DNA from: an uncultured Clostridia bacterium
GTDB taxonomy: Bacteria; Bacillota; Clostridia; Saccharofermentanales; Saccharofermentanaceae
Reading direction: 5' to 3'
DNA length: 64,000 nt
Assembly: GCA_946537885.1 (NCBI GenBank)
Contig: CAMNGC010000001.1
Location: 183,897-247,896 of the forward strand
Shown here: positions 24,877 through 34,048 of the stretch, in pieces
Numbering within the stretch: the stretch's first letter is position 1
How the letters are laid out: the number at the start of each line of letters is the position of its first letter
Translations under genes and position numbers: made by a program
Notes under the pieces: generated by a model
Databases searched by the model: none
What the model was told of the DNA's origin: nothing
The model's input: the letters and a program-made list of their open reading frames with translations, nothing else

Positions 24877-27573
24877 ATGGAAAATGAACGGACAGATGTG
24901 ATCGAACTTGATACGGCCGAAGACAGCGCACAGCTGCCTGAGGTCAAGCTGAGAAAACGAATTATCAGGAGCTTCCCCGAGGAGATCCCTCTTAGGATAC
25001 TCGCATTCCTTTTCCCCTTCCTTACGATAGTCTCGGCTTTTGCCATTATGCAGATCTACCCGATCGGAGACAGGACTATCCTTACGGTTGACTGCTACCA
25101 TCAGTATGCGCCTTTCCTTTGTGAGCTGAGGGAGAAATTAGTCTCCGGCAAGTCACTCTTTTATTCTTGGAATTGTGGTCTCGGCAATGAGTACTATGCG
25201 GCTTTTGCTAACTATTCCGCGAGTCCGCTGAACCTTTTGTGTGTATTATTTACCCCCAAGGCGATCCCGGTCTTTATCGCCTTTGTTACGGCTTTAAGAG
25301 CGGGTCTCGCATCCTATTTCATGTCGCTTTTCCTGTCAGAGGGAGATGGCAAGAGATATGATTACATCACCGTGATCTTCGGATGTACCTACGCCTTGTG
25401 CGGCTGGTTCCTGACTGATTTCTGGAATATCATGTGGTGCGATGCCATGGTTCTCCTTCCGCTTATCTGCATGGGACTTCGAAGACTTCTCAAAGAGGGG
25501 CGCTTCGGTCTTTATACAGCGTCTTTGGCTATCTGCATAGCCAGTAATTATTACACCGGTTATTTTATCTGTATTTTCCTGGTCTTTTTTGCTCCATGCC
25601 TTTACATCATGGTCTCCCAAGTATCCTTTAAGGGCTTTTTGAAAGGCGTCGGCAGGTTCAGTCTCGCAAGTATTACAGCCGGTATGATGTCGGCGATAAC
25701 GGTTCTTCCGACCTATCTGATCCTGCAGAATTCTTCTGCCATCGGCGATACCATGCCCAAAGAGTACAAATTGACGGGTAATCTTTTCGATTTTCTTGGA
25801 AGACTTCTTGTAGCAGCCAATCCCAATATTCGAGACGGCATGGCAAATGTCTTCTGCGGAACTGTTACGGTCATGCTGGCAGTGCTTTTCTTTATGGCCC
25901 CCAAGGGCTCGATCATCAGTCTTAAGCATAAGATCTGCTGCGGCTTTCTTTTGCTTTTCCTTTATCTGAGTTTCTCTAACAGAACTCTTAATTTCATCTG
26001 GCACGGCTTCCATTTCCCGAACCAGATTCCCTACAGACAGTCTTTCCTGATGTCTTTCCTGCTTGTCTTTATGGCTTTCATGACCATAAGGATAATAAGA
26101 CAGTACAGTTTGGGCCAGATCGGGGCGGTCATGTCCGGTGCCCTGATCTATATTATTCTTTTCGAAAAATTCGGCGGTGGCAATGAGGGCTATATCCAGA
26201 TCGGCCTGTCCGTACTCTTCGTATCCATTCAGGGAACCGTCCTTCGGATCATAAAGGTCGGAAGAAAGAAGAATTCGTATTTTTATGAGTATCTGATCAC
26301 CGTGACCATGTTCATCGAGATGTTTGTTTCTGCCTGTGTCATGATATCGACCGTTGCAGAACATGAAGGATTTACCAAATACGATTTCTATGGTAAGAAT
26401 CGCGATGCGGTAAGGGACTATATCGAATCCGTCGAGGGAACGGCCGGGCATAATTCCTTTGAACGATCCGAGATCTATCCGAATAATATCTGCGATATTC
26501 AGTCCATATATGATGCTAAGGGCCTATCGATCTTTTCCAGCACCGCCCGCGAGAGCTTCATTAAGTACATGAGGAACTTCGGTTTCCATAATAACGGCAT
26601 TAACGGCTTGAGAAACAGCGGACTTACGCGCACTACCGCGACACTTCTGGGTATCCGTAATCTCGTAGCCGTGGAGGATACAAAGACCGTGCCGGTTGTT
26701 TTCGATGAGGAATACAGGGACGGAAAGATAATCGTTTACGGTAATCCGGATGCGTTGGCTGTAGGCTATATGGTATCGCCTGAGATCCTTGATTATATCC
26801 CCGAGAGCACCTTGCCGGATGTTTTTGCAAAGACTAACAGCTGGGTTAGGAGTATGGGCGTGAATAATGATATATATCTTCCCATCTCCATCCGTGATAA
26901 CGGCAGCGAGAATATGACTTATAACGGACTGACAGCCAACGGCATTGCCTACACGGCGATCAGCACCGATTCGTCAGCAAAAGCTACTATCGTGGTGGAT
27001 GGCCGGCAGATCGGGGCCGAGATGTATATTTATGCCAACACTTCAAGGGGCGGCCATGTGTCACTTAAGTATGAGGACGAGAGCAGGAACAGAAGCTTCG
27101 AGATAAGGAGTTACTCTGCCATAAGTCTCGGCAGATATGACGGAAGTCCCGTAACCGTTGAGCTTACTTACAGTAAGCCTCAGGCGGGCAAGATGCAGAT
27201 CTATGCCTACGAGATGGATCCTGACGGATATCTTGCAATGCTCGATGAGTTGTCTGATGAACAGCTCGAGGTTACTTACTATGACGAGACAAGCTTAAAG
27301 GGAACCGTAACGGCAGATCATGACGGCCTGTTGTTGCTGACTGTTCAGTATACGGAAGGCTTTACGGCCTATGTTGACGGAAAGAAGGTTGAGATCTCGC
27401 CGGTTCAGGACGCCCTCTGCGGGATCGAATTGACGGCCGGGACACATACGATCGAGCTGGTCTATAAGCCCCAGGGATTTAACTCGGCTGTTGTCATAAC
27501 TGTTGTCGGGGTTGTTATCTTTTTGGGAACGCTTGCGGTAAGCGGTATGATCAGGAAGAGAAGGCAAGCCTGA
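24877..27573 (+). CDS. YfhO-family multispanning membrane protein
   Basis: 898 residues, about 12-13 hydrophobic helices in residues 45-500 and a large C-terminal extracytoplasmic domain with a last TM helix (about 865-890). TVDCYHQYAPFLCELREKL and SWNCGLGNEYYA near the N-terminus are typical of YfhO, a GT-C-like glycosyltransferase fold; a Firmicute relative glycosylates lipoteichoic acid. The exact acceptor here is unknown. The start has no ribosome site and sits 7 bases after an extended -10. The stop overlaps the next start (TGATG). Confidence 0.88.
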   Translation: MENERTDVIELDTAEDSAQLPEVKLRKRIIRSFPEEIPLRILAFLFPFLTIVSAFAIMQIYPIGDRTILTVDCYHQYAPFLCELREKLVSGKSLFYSWNCGLGNEYYAAFANYSASPLNLLCVLFTPKAIPVFIAFVTALRAGLASYFMSLFLSEGDGKRYDYITVIFGCTYALCGWFLTDFWNIMWCDAMVLLPLICMGLRRLLKEGRFGLYTASLAICIASNYYTGYFICIFLVFFAPCLYIMVSQVSFKGFLKGVGRFSLASITAGMMSAITVLPTYLILQNSSAIGDTMPKEYKLTGNLFDFLGRLLVAANPNIRDGMANVFCGTVTVMLAVLFFMAPKGSIISLKHKICCGFLLLFLYLSFSNRTLNFIWHGFHFPNQIPYRQSFLMSFLLVFMAFMTIRIIRQYSLGQIGAVMSGALIYIILFEKFGGGNEGYIQIGLSVLFVSIQGTVLRIIKVGRKKNSYFYEYLITVTMFIEMFVSACVMISTVAEHEGFTKYDFYGKNRDAVRDYIESVEGTAGHNSFERSEIYPNNICDIQSIYDAKGLSIFSSTARESFIKYMRNFGFHNNGINGLRNSGLTRTTATLLGIRNLVAVEDTKTVPVVFDEEYRDGKIIVYGNPDALAVGYMVSPEILDYIPESTLPDVFAKTNSWVRSMGVNNDIYLPISIRDNGSENMTYNGLTANGIAYTAISTDSSAKATIVVDGRQIGAEMYIYANTSRGGHVSLKYEDESRNRSFEIRSYSAISLGRYDGSPVTVELTYSKPQAGKMQIYAYEMDPDGYLAMLDELSDEQLEVTYYDETSLKGTVTADHDGLLLLTVQYTEGFTAYVDGKKVEISPVQDALCGIELTAGTHTIELVYKPQGFNSAVVITVVGVVIFLGTLAVSGMIRKRRQA

Positions 27574-29846
27574 TGTTATCATCTTCGGATTATGTAAAAA
27601 TGGCCTCGAAGCAGTGGAAGGCGGCCTCGCGCAATAACAACTTGCAGACGGCGCTGGCTTTCTTTTTGCCTATAATGATCTTTCTGGCGGCTGTACGATT
27701 TGATCCATCATCTTATGTTCCTATTCAGTCGGTATTTGTTAATGAGGCCGAGGCTGTCAGGAAACTCTCATCGATGATGAGCTCCGACAAAGTCCTAAAC
27801 AGGATGTCGGCTGTGCGTGAGATCCTGTCGATGCATCTTGATCCTTTCTTTTTTATTGCGCTGATTGTCGGGAAACTGACTCAAGAGGTCTTTTCGATGA
27901 TAGTCCTTATAAGGATCGGATTGTGTGGACTGACATCATTTATGTTCCTTCGTAAAAGAGTGAAGATCTCTGCTGCGGCATCGCTTCTGTTGTCTTTTTG
28001 CTACTGTTTCATGCCCACGGCATTGACATTCGGACTGATCCCTGCTCTTCACAATATGATGATACTGCTTCCGCTGGTCATGTATGTCGAAGATGTCTAT
28101 CTCTGTCAGATGAATCTGAAGAACTTCGGACTACTTACAGCAGCCTCGGTATTGATGACCTTAAGCGGACCATATGGTCTTATCTGCGGAGTGCCGTTTA
28201 TTCTCGGGACAGGTCTTCTTATGTCACTTTGTCGCAGGGGCAGGGTTAAGCAGATCCTCATTGAGATGGGGGGAGTCATTCCGACGCAGATCATGGCTGT
28301 CGGCATCAGTGCGATCGTGCAGTTCCCGCGTTTTCACAATGCCGTGATCGATCTTAAGCCTGATAGTTATAAAGTCAGATATACTTTTTTTGATTTCCTG
28401 ACTACGACTCTTGACGGAAGATCTTCTTCTACCCTGGCAATTGGCGCCCCCATATTCTCCCTTAGTATATTTGTACTGATTACGACGCTCCTGTTTCTTA
28501 TGAACCCGAGGATACCTTTCAGGGTAAAAGCAGCTTCGCTTCTTCTATATGTTGTCTGCCATCTGTCTGTAGCGGTTCCAGCAGTCAACAGTCTTGTCAG
28601 TTTTTTTCCGGATGCATCATTTGATGCCGGCAGGATAATATGCCTGGCTATGCTGGTAATCTTTATGTCAGCCGTATCTGTTCGCAACATGGCAGGAGTG
28701 AAGGAATATCAGGTCTGCCTCGCGGAAGTCGCGGTTATAGCCCTTGTTATGATCAGCAACAGTTCGGCGAATGAGACTTCTCCAAGCGAATTCACGATAT
28801 TCTTCTCGGTGGGAGCAGCTTTGATCACGGGCGGACTTTTGCTTAAATATCTCAGAGGCAACAGGGTTGCCATCAAGGTGCTCTTCTGTCTGGCACTGCT
28901 CGGTATGGCAATAAACCTTTGGCATATAAGTTCAAAGAATATAAGCACTCCTGCTTCTGTCATTGGATTTGATGCCGGCAATATGAACTCAGCTGCAGCA
29001 GATACCGTTGATTTCAGGATCAGTGACGGGCTTTTGCCTTTGTATAAGGGGGAAGACAGCTATCTTCTGATAACGGCAGATCTCAGCTATCTGACTACGG
29101 ATTCGGTTCCGGAAGCGATCAATAACGCGGCCAGGGCGGCGTTGCTGGGCGTAGTATATGATCATATCGACTATAATGTAATCTATAATCATGGTGCATC
29201 CCACTATGGAACGGACATGTTTACTTATGATCCCGTGGATGGCAGGTGCGAACTGATCCTGGGAGTTGACTTAGGTGATGCGGACAGATGTATTGTTAGC
29301 TCAGGGCTCAGATCCAGAGTATATCTGACTGAGAGCTATCCGGAAAATGATAAGCTGACCGTATTCGCTGATCCTTTCGTATATGAGGTAATACCGGAGA
29401 CTTCGACCTTCAGTCTGAGACTTACATCTTCTCCTGACGGGCTTCAAAACGGGGTGTTCTCGGTTTGGACCCTGAACGAGGAGGGAATGCAGCAGCTGCA
29501 AGATGCAGTTAAACCCTTTAACGGTCGTAAAATCGAAGGGGGAGACTTTGACTGGCTTTTGAGTTTTGAGGGAGAAAAATCGGTTATTACCAGTCTGGCC
29601 TATGACCCGGGGATCAAAGCGACAGTAGGTGGGAGGTCGGCAGTGACCTATGACTACCACGGCCTGCTGGCAGTGCTTTTCGAGAGCGATGCATCAGGAA
29701 TAATGCCCGAGATCCGTTTTAAGGCAGACAATTCTGACCTCGTTACCGGAGCTTTTATCTCTCTTCTGTCAGTTGTAAGCTTGGCCGGCTTGTTTTATAT
29801 TAGTCATACACATAAGAACAAAGGTCCAAAGGAGAATCACGCGTGA
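27573..29846 (+). CDS. Second YfhO-like membrane protein, diverged
   Basis: 757 residues with about 12 hydrophobic helices in 25-480, an extracytoplasmic domain (about 490-715) and a final TM helix (about 722-742). The layout copies the preceding YfhO protein, including the order of helices and the C-terminal sandwich, but the N-terminal acidic signature is lost: VPIQSVFVNEAEAVRKL replaces the DCYHQY region. It is translationally coupled to the first gene by TGATG. I infer a partner or diverged paralogue acting on the same cell-surface polymer. Confidence 0.72.
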   Translation: MLSSSDYVKMASKQWKAASRNNNLQTALAFFLPIMIFLAAVRFDPSSYVPIQSVFVNEAEAVRKLSSMMSSDKVLNRMSAVREILSMHLDPFFFIALIVGKLTQEVFSMIVLIRIGLCGLTSFMFLRKRVKISAAASLLLSFCYCFMPTALTFGLIPALHNMMILLPLVMYVEDVYLCQMNLKNFGLLTAASVLMTLSGPYGLICGVPFILGTGLLMSLCRRGRVKQILIEMGGVIPTQIMAVGISAIVQFPRFHNAVIDLKPDSYKVRYTFFDFLTTTLDGRSSSTLAIGAPIFSLSIFVLITTLLFLMNPRIPFRVKAASLLLYVVCHLSVAVPAVNSLVSFFPDASFDAGRIICLAMLVIFMSAVSVRNMAGVKEYQVCLAEVAVIALVMISNSSANETSPSEFTIFFSVGAALITGGLLLKYLRGNRVAIKVLFCLALLGMAINLWHISSKNISTPASVIGFDAGNMNSAAADTVDFRISDGLLPLYKGEDSYLLITADLSYLTTDSVPEAINNAARAALLGVVYDHIDYNVIYNHGASHYGTDMFTYDPVDGRCELILGVDLGDADRCIVSSGLRSRVYLTESYPENDKLTVFADPFVYEVIPETSTFSLRLTSSPDGLQNGVFSVWTLNEEGMQQLQDAVKPFNGRKIEGGDFDWLLSFEGEKSVITSLAYDPGIKATVGGRSAVTYDYHGLLAVLFESDASGIMPEIRFKADNSDLVTGAFISLLSVVSLAGLFYISHTHKNKGPKENHA

Positions 29847-30877
29847 AAAGGCGTCAGATTACGGATGGCAGCTGTTTCATCGTGTTCGATATGGAATGGA
29901 ATCAGGCTATCCCCGGGAAACATTACGATATAGATGTGGCTTCGCTTAGCGGAGAGATAATCGAGATCGGTGCTGTAAAGTATATCTATAGAGACGGAAG
30001 GCTTCATTATGAAGATGTTTTCTCTTGCGATATCAGGCCGCATTATTATAAAAAGTTGCATTATCATGTAAAAAGAGTGACAGGCAAGACAAATGCTGAT
30101 CTTCAAAACGGAGTATATCTGGAGTCCGGATATCGTGCATTCAGAGAATTCTGCGGTAAGGATGCGATCCTGGCGGGCTGGGGAACATCGGATCCCGATA
30201 TGCTGAAGAAGAATCTCAAGATAAGAAGAATGAACGATCAGCTGGGAATTGACTTTGTGGATATTCAGCCCTTGTTTTCTGCTTTTACGGGGGATAAAGG
30301 TCATCAGAGGAGCGTGGAATTTGCCGTTGACTATTACGGGATCGCCAAGAGCGAGACCTTCCACAGCGCAACTGCTGATGCGAGATATACGGGGGAGATA
30401 CTCTGCTGTATCCTGAATAATAATGATACTGAAGAAGTGCTCGATACCATAAGTAAAGCTATCGTGAATCCGGATGTTAAAAGAGACTATTCATTTGTAT
30501 CGCCGGTGGGCCAAAACGGAGAGGCAGCAGTTGATTATGTGAATGAATTTATTGTCAAGTGCCCGAGGTGCGGTCTGCCGCTTAAGATGATCTATGAACC
30601 TTTCAGGATCCGTAAATCCATCTACGCACTGGGGGAGTGTGCGGAAGACGGTGAGTTCTATGCCAGAGCGAGGATCAAAAAAGGCAAGGAGGGCGGAATA
30701 TATACAGCCGCTCTCATGAGGCTTGCCTCCCCTATGGATATTTGGATGATAAAAGAGAAGAAATGTGAATTTGATGAATTCGGTGTAAACGGAAAACCTG
30801 TAACCAGGCCCGAAGATGACAATAAGGACATGTCAGATGATGATAAAAATGTAAATGTGAACGGTAAAAATGAATAA
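29843..30877 (+). CDS. DEDDh-type 3'-5' exonuclease domain protein
   Basis: 344 residues from a GTG at 29843, 7 bases after AAAGGAG; GTGA overlaps the previous stop. The exonuclease residues are in place: Asp16 and Glu18 (FDMEWN), Asp117 (SDPD), His174 and Asp179 (HSATAD). It belongs to the DnaQ/KapD/RNase T group, so it trims DNA or RNA 3' ends. The C-terminal 140 residues are extra: a lone CPRC knuckle at about 246-249 and an acidic Asp/Asn tail. The coupling to two YfhO genes has no obvious functional reason. Confidence 0.88.
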   Translation: MKRRQITDGSCFIVFDMEWNQAIPGKHYDIDVASLSGEIIEIGAVKYIYRDGRLHYEDVFSCDIRPHYYKKLHYHVKRVTGKTNADLQNGVYLESGYRAFREFCGKDAILAGWGTSDPDMLKKNLKIRRMNDQLGIDFVDIQPLFSAFTGDKGHQRSVEFAVDYYGIAKSETFHSATADARYTGEILCCILNNNDTEEVLDTISKAIVNPDVKRDYSFVSPVGQNGEAAVDYVNEFIVKCPRCGLPLKMIYEPFRIRKSIYALGECAEDGEFYARARIKKGKEGGIYTAALMRLASPMDIWMIKEKKCEFDEFGVNGKPVTRPEDDNKDMSDDDKNVNVNGKNE

Positions 30878-30925
30878 ATTGTAAACAAAGAATGTATTTT
30901 TGATGTAGAAAATTGAAAATTTTTA

Positions 30926-30954
30926 TTGAAATCTTCGGAGACGTAACTTATAAT
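30926..30954 (+). promoter_or_regulatory. Promoter for the PilX-like gene
   Basis: TTGAAA, 17 bases, TATAAT, 59 bases before the ATG. Confidence 0.85.
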
Positions 30955-31013
30955 AACAATAGTTTGATATGTAGACGTGCGTTTTGAAGCAACGAGAAGG
31001 AAGGATTTGTTCT

Positions 31014-32810
31014 ATGCTGAAGATGGTACATAAGAGAAAATCCAATAAGAAGAATAGTAAAGAGGGTGTAATCCTCGTAACAGTTCTCTTTATTTTGGCG
31101 ATGGCCATGATATTCATTACTTCTGCTATCCTGCTGACAAGCGGAACTAGAAGCAGATTATATACGAGAGCCGAGGAGAATCAGGCAAGACTTACGGCTA
31201 CTTCTGTAGCTGAGTCGTTCTATGCGGCAATTGAGATGCATGAAGTTGATAAGAGCATGGTTCAGAGTATGGATGGCTTCGGTCCTATCCAGATCACTGC
31301 AGCCGGTATTCCGGGTATGGCCGGTACATCTGATGACTATACAACTGTCGAGGTTAATAAGAACGCAGCAAATGGTACCTATAATGTCGATATCAAGACT
31401 GTTATCGGAACTCAGGATGACAGAGTAAGACTGGTCCTTGAGCCGCTCGAAGAACAGCACTTTAATAATGGCGGATTCAATCATCAGGTCGAGGTTATCG
31501 GTGGCGGTCAGCTCTCCAATGTCAGAATCGGTTATGATGTCGGTACGGGAGAACGTTATGAAGCAGCTGATAATACAATCCTTTCTCGTGGTACGACTGC
31601 AGGTACGCCTATCGGTTCAACAGATATGTATTCCACCTTTATTACAACGGGCGGTTTCACTCCTGCGTCCGGTTCTCAGTTCCATGGCGATGTTATTGTA
31701 TGGGGTCCTGATGCAGGTGTAGATGTATCCGGCATCAATGGTAATGCATTCGGCGTAGTGGGAGATAATGCTATCTATTTCATCAATAATGATAATCCTC
31801 TTCGTGGTTATAACGGTGGCAGTAGCTTTGCTCAGAACACAGGTGCTAACGTAGTTGTATCCGGTACATCTGCAAACTTTGACGGTGCATTTGGTAATGC
31901 ATCTCAGGCTCTTGGTCACACGAATGGTCACATCTACACAGCTAACGGCGGTTCCGCTGTTGCAAGTGGTGTTGTAATTGATGCGATCTCAAGTGCAGCT
32001 GCCAGCATCCAGACTAACCTGGGCACATACGGTAGCGACACATACATTCCTGATCGTACTACTTCCGGTGAGATCTACTACTGGGAGCAGTGTGCGGCAG
32101 CTAATCACTTAAGCTCTGATCTTTCAGGCGGTACAGCTTATAGCGTCAATGGAACGGGTATCAGAGATCTTGCTCCCGGAACATATCAGCTCAGCGGTTC
32201 ACTTGGCGGACTTAGGATCGTTTGTGACCTCAGCGCCGGTAACTATATCTTCTACTGCCCTAATGGTCTTTATATCGGTAACCACGGACTCTTCGAGTTT
32301 GTTAACTCTAACGGTGTCAATACTGCGATCTTTGTCATCGGCAAAGGTAAGACACTTGAGATCTCTTCAGACTCTATGGCAGGTATTATCGATTCCAAAG
32401 TATATGGAGTAGACGGTTCTGACACACCTAATGACAGAACAGCTGCATACACAAGCGGAACACCTGACCAGTCGTATGCTCCTTGTGTATATGTCTTCGG
32501 TGCAGGTATGGATTCATCTCACAGCCGTCAGATCTATATGTCCGGTAACCAGGGTTCTTACCTTACAGCATATTGTGCATTGTACCCTGAGAAAGCTGAT
32601 TCCAATGATGAAGGCTCATTTGAGTTCTACAACTCAGTCGGTAAGTATTTCTACGGAAGAATCAATGCTCATACAGTATTCTCCGCTACCGGTGGACATG
32701 TAAATATGCCTTACTGTCCTTCACCCAACAGCGAGGAAGATCCTGATGCATTCATTCCGATCCAGCCTGACTATGATATAATTGCTCTTGAGTACTATTA
32801 CGTTGAGTGA
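31014..32810 (+). CDS. PilX-like pilus-associated protein with repetitive beta-rich domain
   Basis: 598 residues from the ATG at 31014 (GAAGGAAGG ahead). Positively charged residues 1-17 end in KEG, followed by a long hydrophobic helix (18-43) and a helical stretch with ENQARLTATSVAESFY, the PilX_N pattern of pilus assembly proteins. The remaining 500 residues are Gly/Ser/Asn/Thr-rich with regularly spaced hydrophobic strands (SGSLGGLRIVCDLSAGNYIF), like a beta-helix or bactofilin-type surface. There is no E at position +5 after the Gly, so cleavage by prepilin peptidase is uncertain. It probably sits at the pilus tip or on the surface. It is a single gene with its own promoter and terminator, 4 kb from the main pilus genes. 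Confidence 0.65.
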   Translation: MLKMVHKRKSNKKNSKEGVILVTVLFILAMAMIFITSAILLTSGTRSRLYTRAEENQARLTATSVAESFYAAIEMHEVDKSMVQSMDGFGPIQITAAGIPGMAGTSDDYTTVEVNKNAANGTYNVDIKTVIGTQDDRVRLVLEPLEEQHFNNGGFNHQVEVIGGGQLSNVRIGYDVGTGERYEAADNTILSRGTTAGTPIGSTDMYSTFITTGGFTPASGSQFHGDVIVWGPDAGVDVSGINGNAFGVVGDNAIYFINNDNPLRGYNGGSSFAQNTGANVVVSGTSANFDGAFGNASQALGHTNGHIYTANGGSAVASGVVIDAISSAAASIQTNLGTYGSDTYIPDRTTSGEIYYWEQCAAANHLSSDLSGGTAYSVNGTGIRDLAPGTYQLSGSLGGLRIVCDLSAGNYIFYCPNGLYIGNHGLFEFVNSNGVNTAIFVIGKGKTLEISSDSMAGIIDSKVYGVDGSDTPNDRTAAYTSGTPDQSYAPCVYVFGAGMDSSHSRQIYMSGNQGSYLTAYCALYPEKADSNDEGSFEFYNSVGKYFYGRINAHTVFSATGGHVNMPYCPSPNSEEDPDAFIPIQPDYDIIALEYYYVE

Positions 32811-32830
32811 TCTGATCAGACATAAACTTA

Positions 32831-32866
32831 AAAGGATCGTTCGTAAGAGCGGTCCTTTTCTTTTTC
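32831..32866 (+). terminator. Terminator after the PilX-like gene, probably bidirectional
   Basis: AAAGGATCGTTC and GAGCGGTCCTTT (G-U pairs included) with a GTAA loop, then TTCTTTTTCC. The A-rich 5' side could also end the convergent operon. Confidence 0.85.
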
Positions 32867-32892
32867 CTTGAATATTTATTATTGGAGAGTGA

Positions 32893-33312
32893 TCAGTCTA
32901 TGATTATCAACTCAGGATCTTGTAGGACCTCAGCGAAAAGATCATAGGCGGGAAGACAGATAATGTTCTTAAAGCTCTCGCTTAACCTGATGGAATATGT
33001 TTCAACTGAAGAGCTGCAACAGATCAGACCTGATTCGTCATGTGATACAAAGTTTAGAAATGGTCTGAATAAAGGACTGTCTTCTGAACAGAGTCTTACA
33101 GCTGAGTCTACAAGGTAGATAGTATCTATCTCGATATCGGAGTCCTCTAATGCTTCAAGATATGACAATAGAAGATCTCTGCCATGCTCATTATCGGATG
33201 AATAGTAGTCACGCTTAATCAGCAAATTCTTTCTTCGTGAATGCCCATCCGTTTCTGAAAGCGGATAAAGCTTATACTCCTCAGCAATCTCATTTTTTGC
33301 CTTGTTGTTCAT
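32893..33312 (-). CDS. DsrE/YedF-like small protein (tentative)
   Basis: 139 residues from the ATG at 33312, 8 bases after AGGAG. The second half (IDTIYLVDSAVRLCSEDSPLF, then GLICCSSSVETYSI, then NIICLPAYDLFAEVLQ) follows the order of the DsrE-like domain of YedF-type selenium/sulfur-transfer proteins, with CC where that family has a CxxC. The SirA/TusA half is missing. The call rests on pattern only. The start lies 23 bases inside the DUF6062 gene, so they are coupled. Confidence 0.45.
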   Translation of the reverse strand: MNNKAKNEIAEEYKLYPLSETDGHSRRKNLLIKRDYYSSDNEHGRDLLLSYLEALEDSDIEIDTIYLVDSAVRLCSEDSPLFRPFLNFVSHDESGLICCSSSVETYSIRLSESFKNIICLPAYDLFAEVLQDPELIIID

Positions 33313-34048
33313 CGAAATCACTCCTGTCTGCAGATAAAAATCTCATGGAACGCTGGATAGCATTCTTGCTGTTACCCCAGGGTTTGTCATTGTTACGATA
33401 GTCAAATTTAAGAGTAAACCATTCTACATCTGCGATGAGTTCTGAAAATTGAATGGCATTGTTGTCAGCCAGCAGATTAATAAAATCAGAAACGTCATTC
33501 TGGGAAAGATTCGAAGCAGCGCTTCTCAGGAGCATTGCAGTGTGTGGGAGACAGTGGGACTTACGTTCAGCGAAGCGAGCCCTGAAGTCACTGTCTTTGG
33601 AGAACATATACATTATGACCTCAAGATATCTTTCGAGCGAATAATTGATTTTCTCGCAGATGGGGCAGGAAGCTACGCGCTTATCGATCTTGTCCGCGAT
33701 GGCGTTGAGCTTGCTCTTATATTCAGATGATCTTCCCTTGAGAAGCGTAGCTTTGCCGGGGGCTGCAGCTTTAATATCCTTTGTGACATCTTCACTAAGA
33801 TCCTTGAGGTGAGTGTGAAGCATGAGGCCGAGACCAAGTCGAGCGGTCTCACGTTTATTCAGCTTTCCCATGTGCTCGGGACAAAAACCGGTCTTGTTTG
33901 TAATCTTACGAGTATCCGGTTCCATCAAAGACGGTCCGAGATAATAGTCGAGATAATCATTTTCGGCTTTCTTCTTAAGAAAGCATATCGGGCACTCGCA
34001 GTCTGCCATATAAGCATCGTTAACGGGTATCATATATATCTTTTCCAT
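33290..34048 (-). CDS. DUF6062-family cysteine-rich protein
   Basis: 252 residues. Three cysteine sites suggest metal binding: CECPIC (residues 14-19), GFCPEH (about 57-62) and CPIC (about 134-137), plus SHCLPH further on. The N-terminal IPVNDAYM, the LGPSLMEPDTR and GLGLMLHTHL motifs match DUF6062, a clostridial family of unknown role. GGGAGA lies before the ATG. The start overlaps the stop of the P-loop/Asp23 gene by one base. Confidence 0.75.
   Translation of the reverse strand: MEKIYMIPVNDAYMADCECPICFLKKKAENDYLDYYLGPSLMEPDTRKITNKTGFCPEHMGKLNKRETARLGLGLMLHTHLKDLSEDVTKDIKAAAPGKATLLKGRSSEYKSKLNAIADKIDKRVASCPICEKINYSLERYLEVIMYMFSKDSDFRARFAERKSHCLPHTAMLLRSAASNLSQNDVSDFINLLADNNAIQFSELIADVEWFTLKFDYRNNDKPWGNSKNAIQRSMRFLSADRSDFDEQQGKK

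Noticed and set aside
25336..26451. A 371-codon open frame on the minus strand
   Set aside because: It is antisense to the membrane-spanning part of the YfhO gene, and its charged, low-order sequence is what the complement of hydrophobic codons gives.
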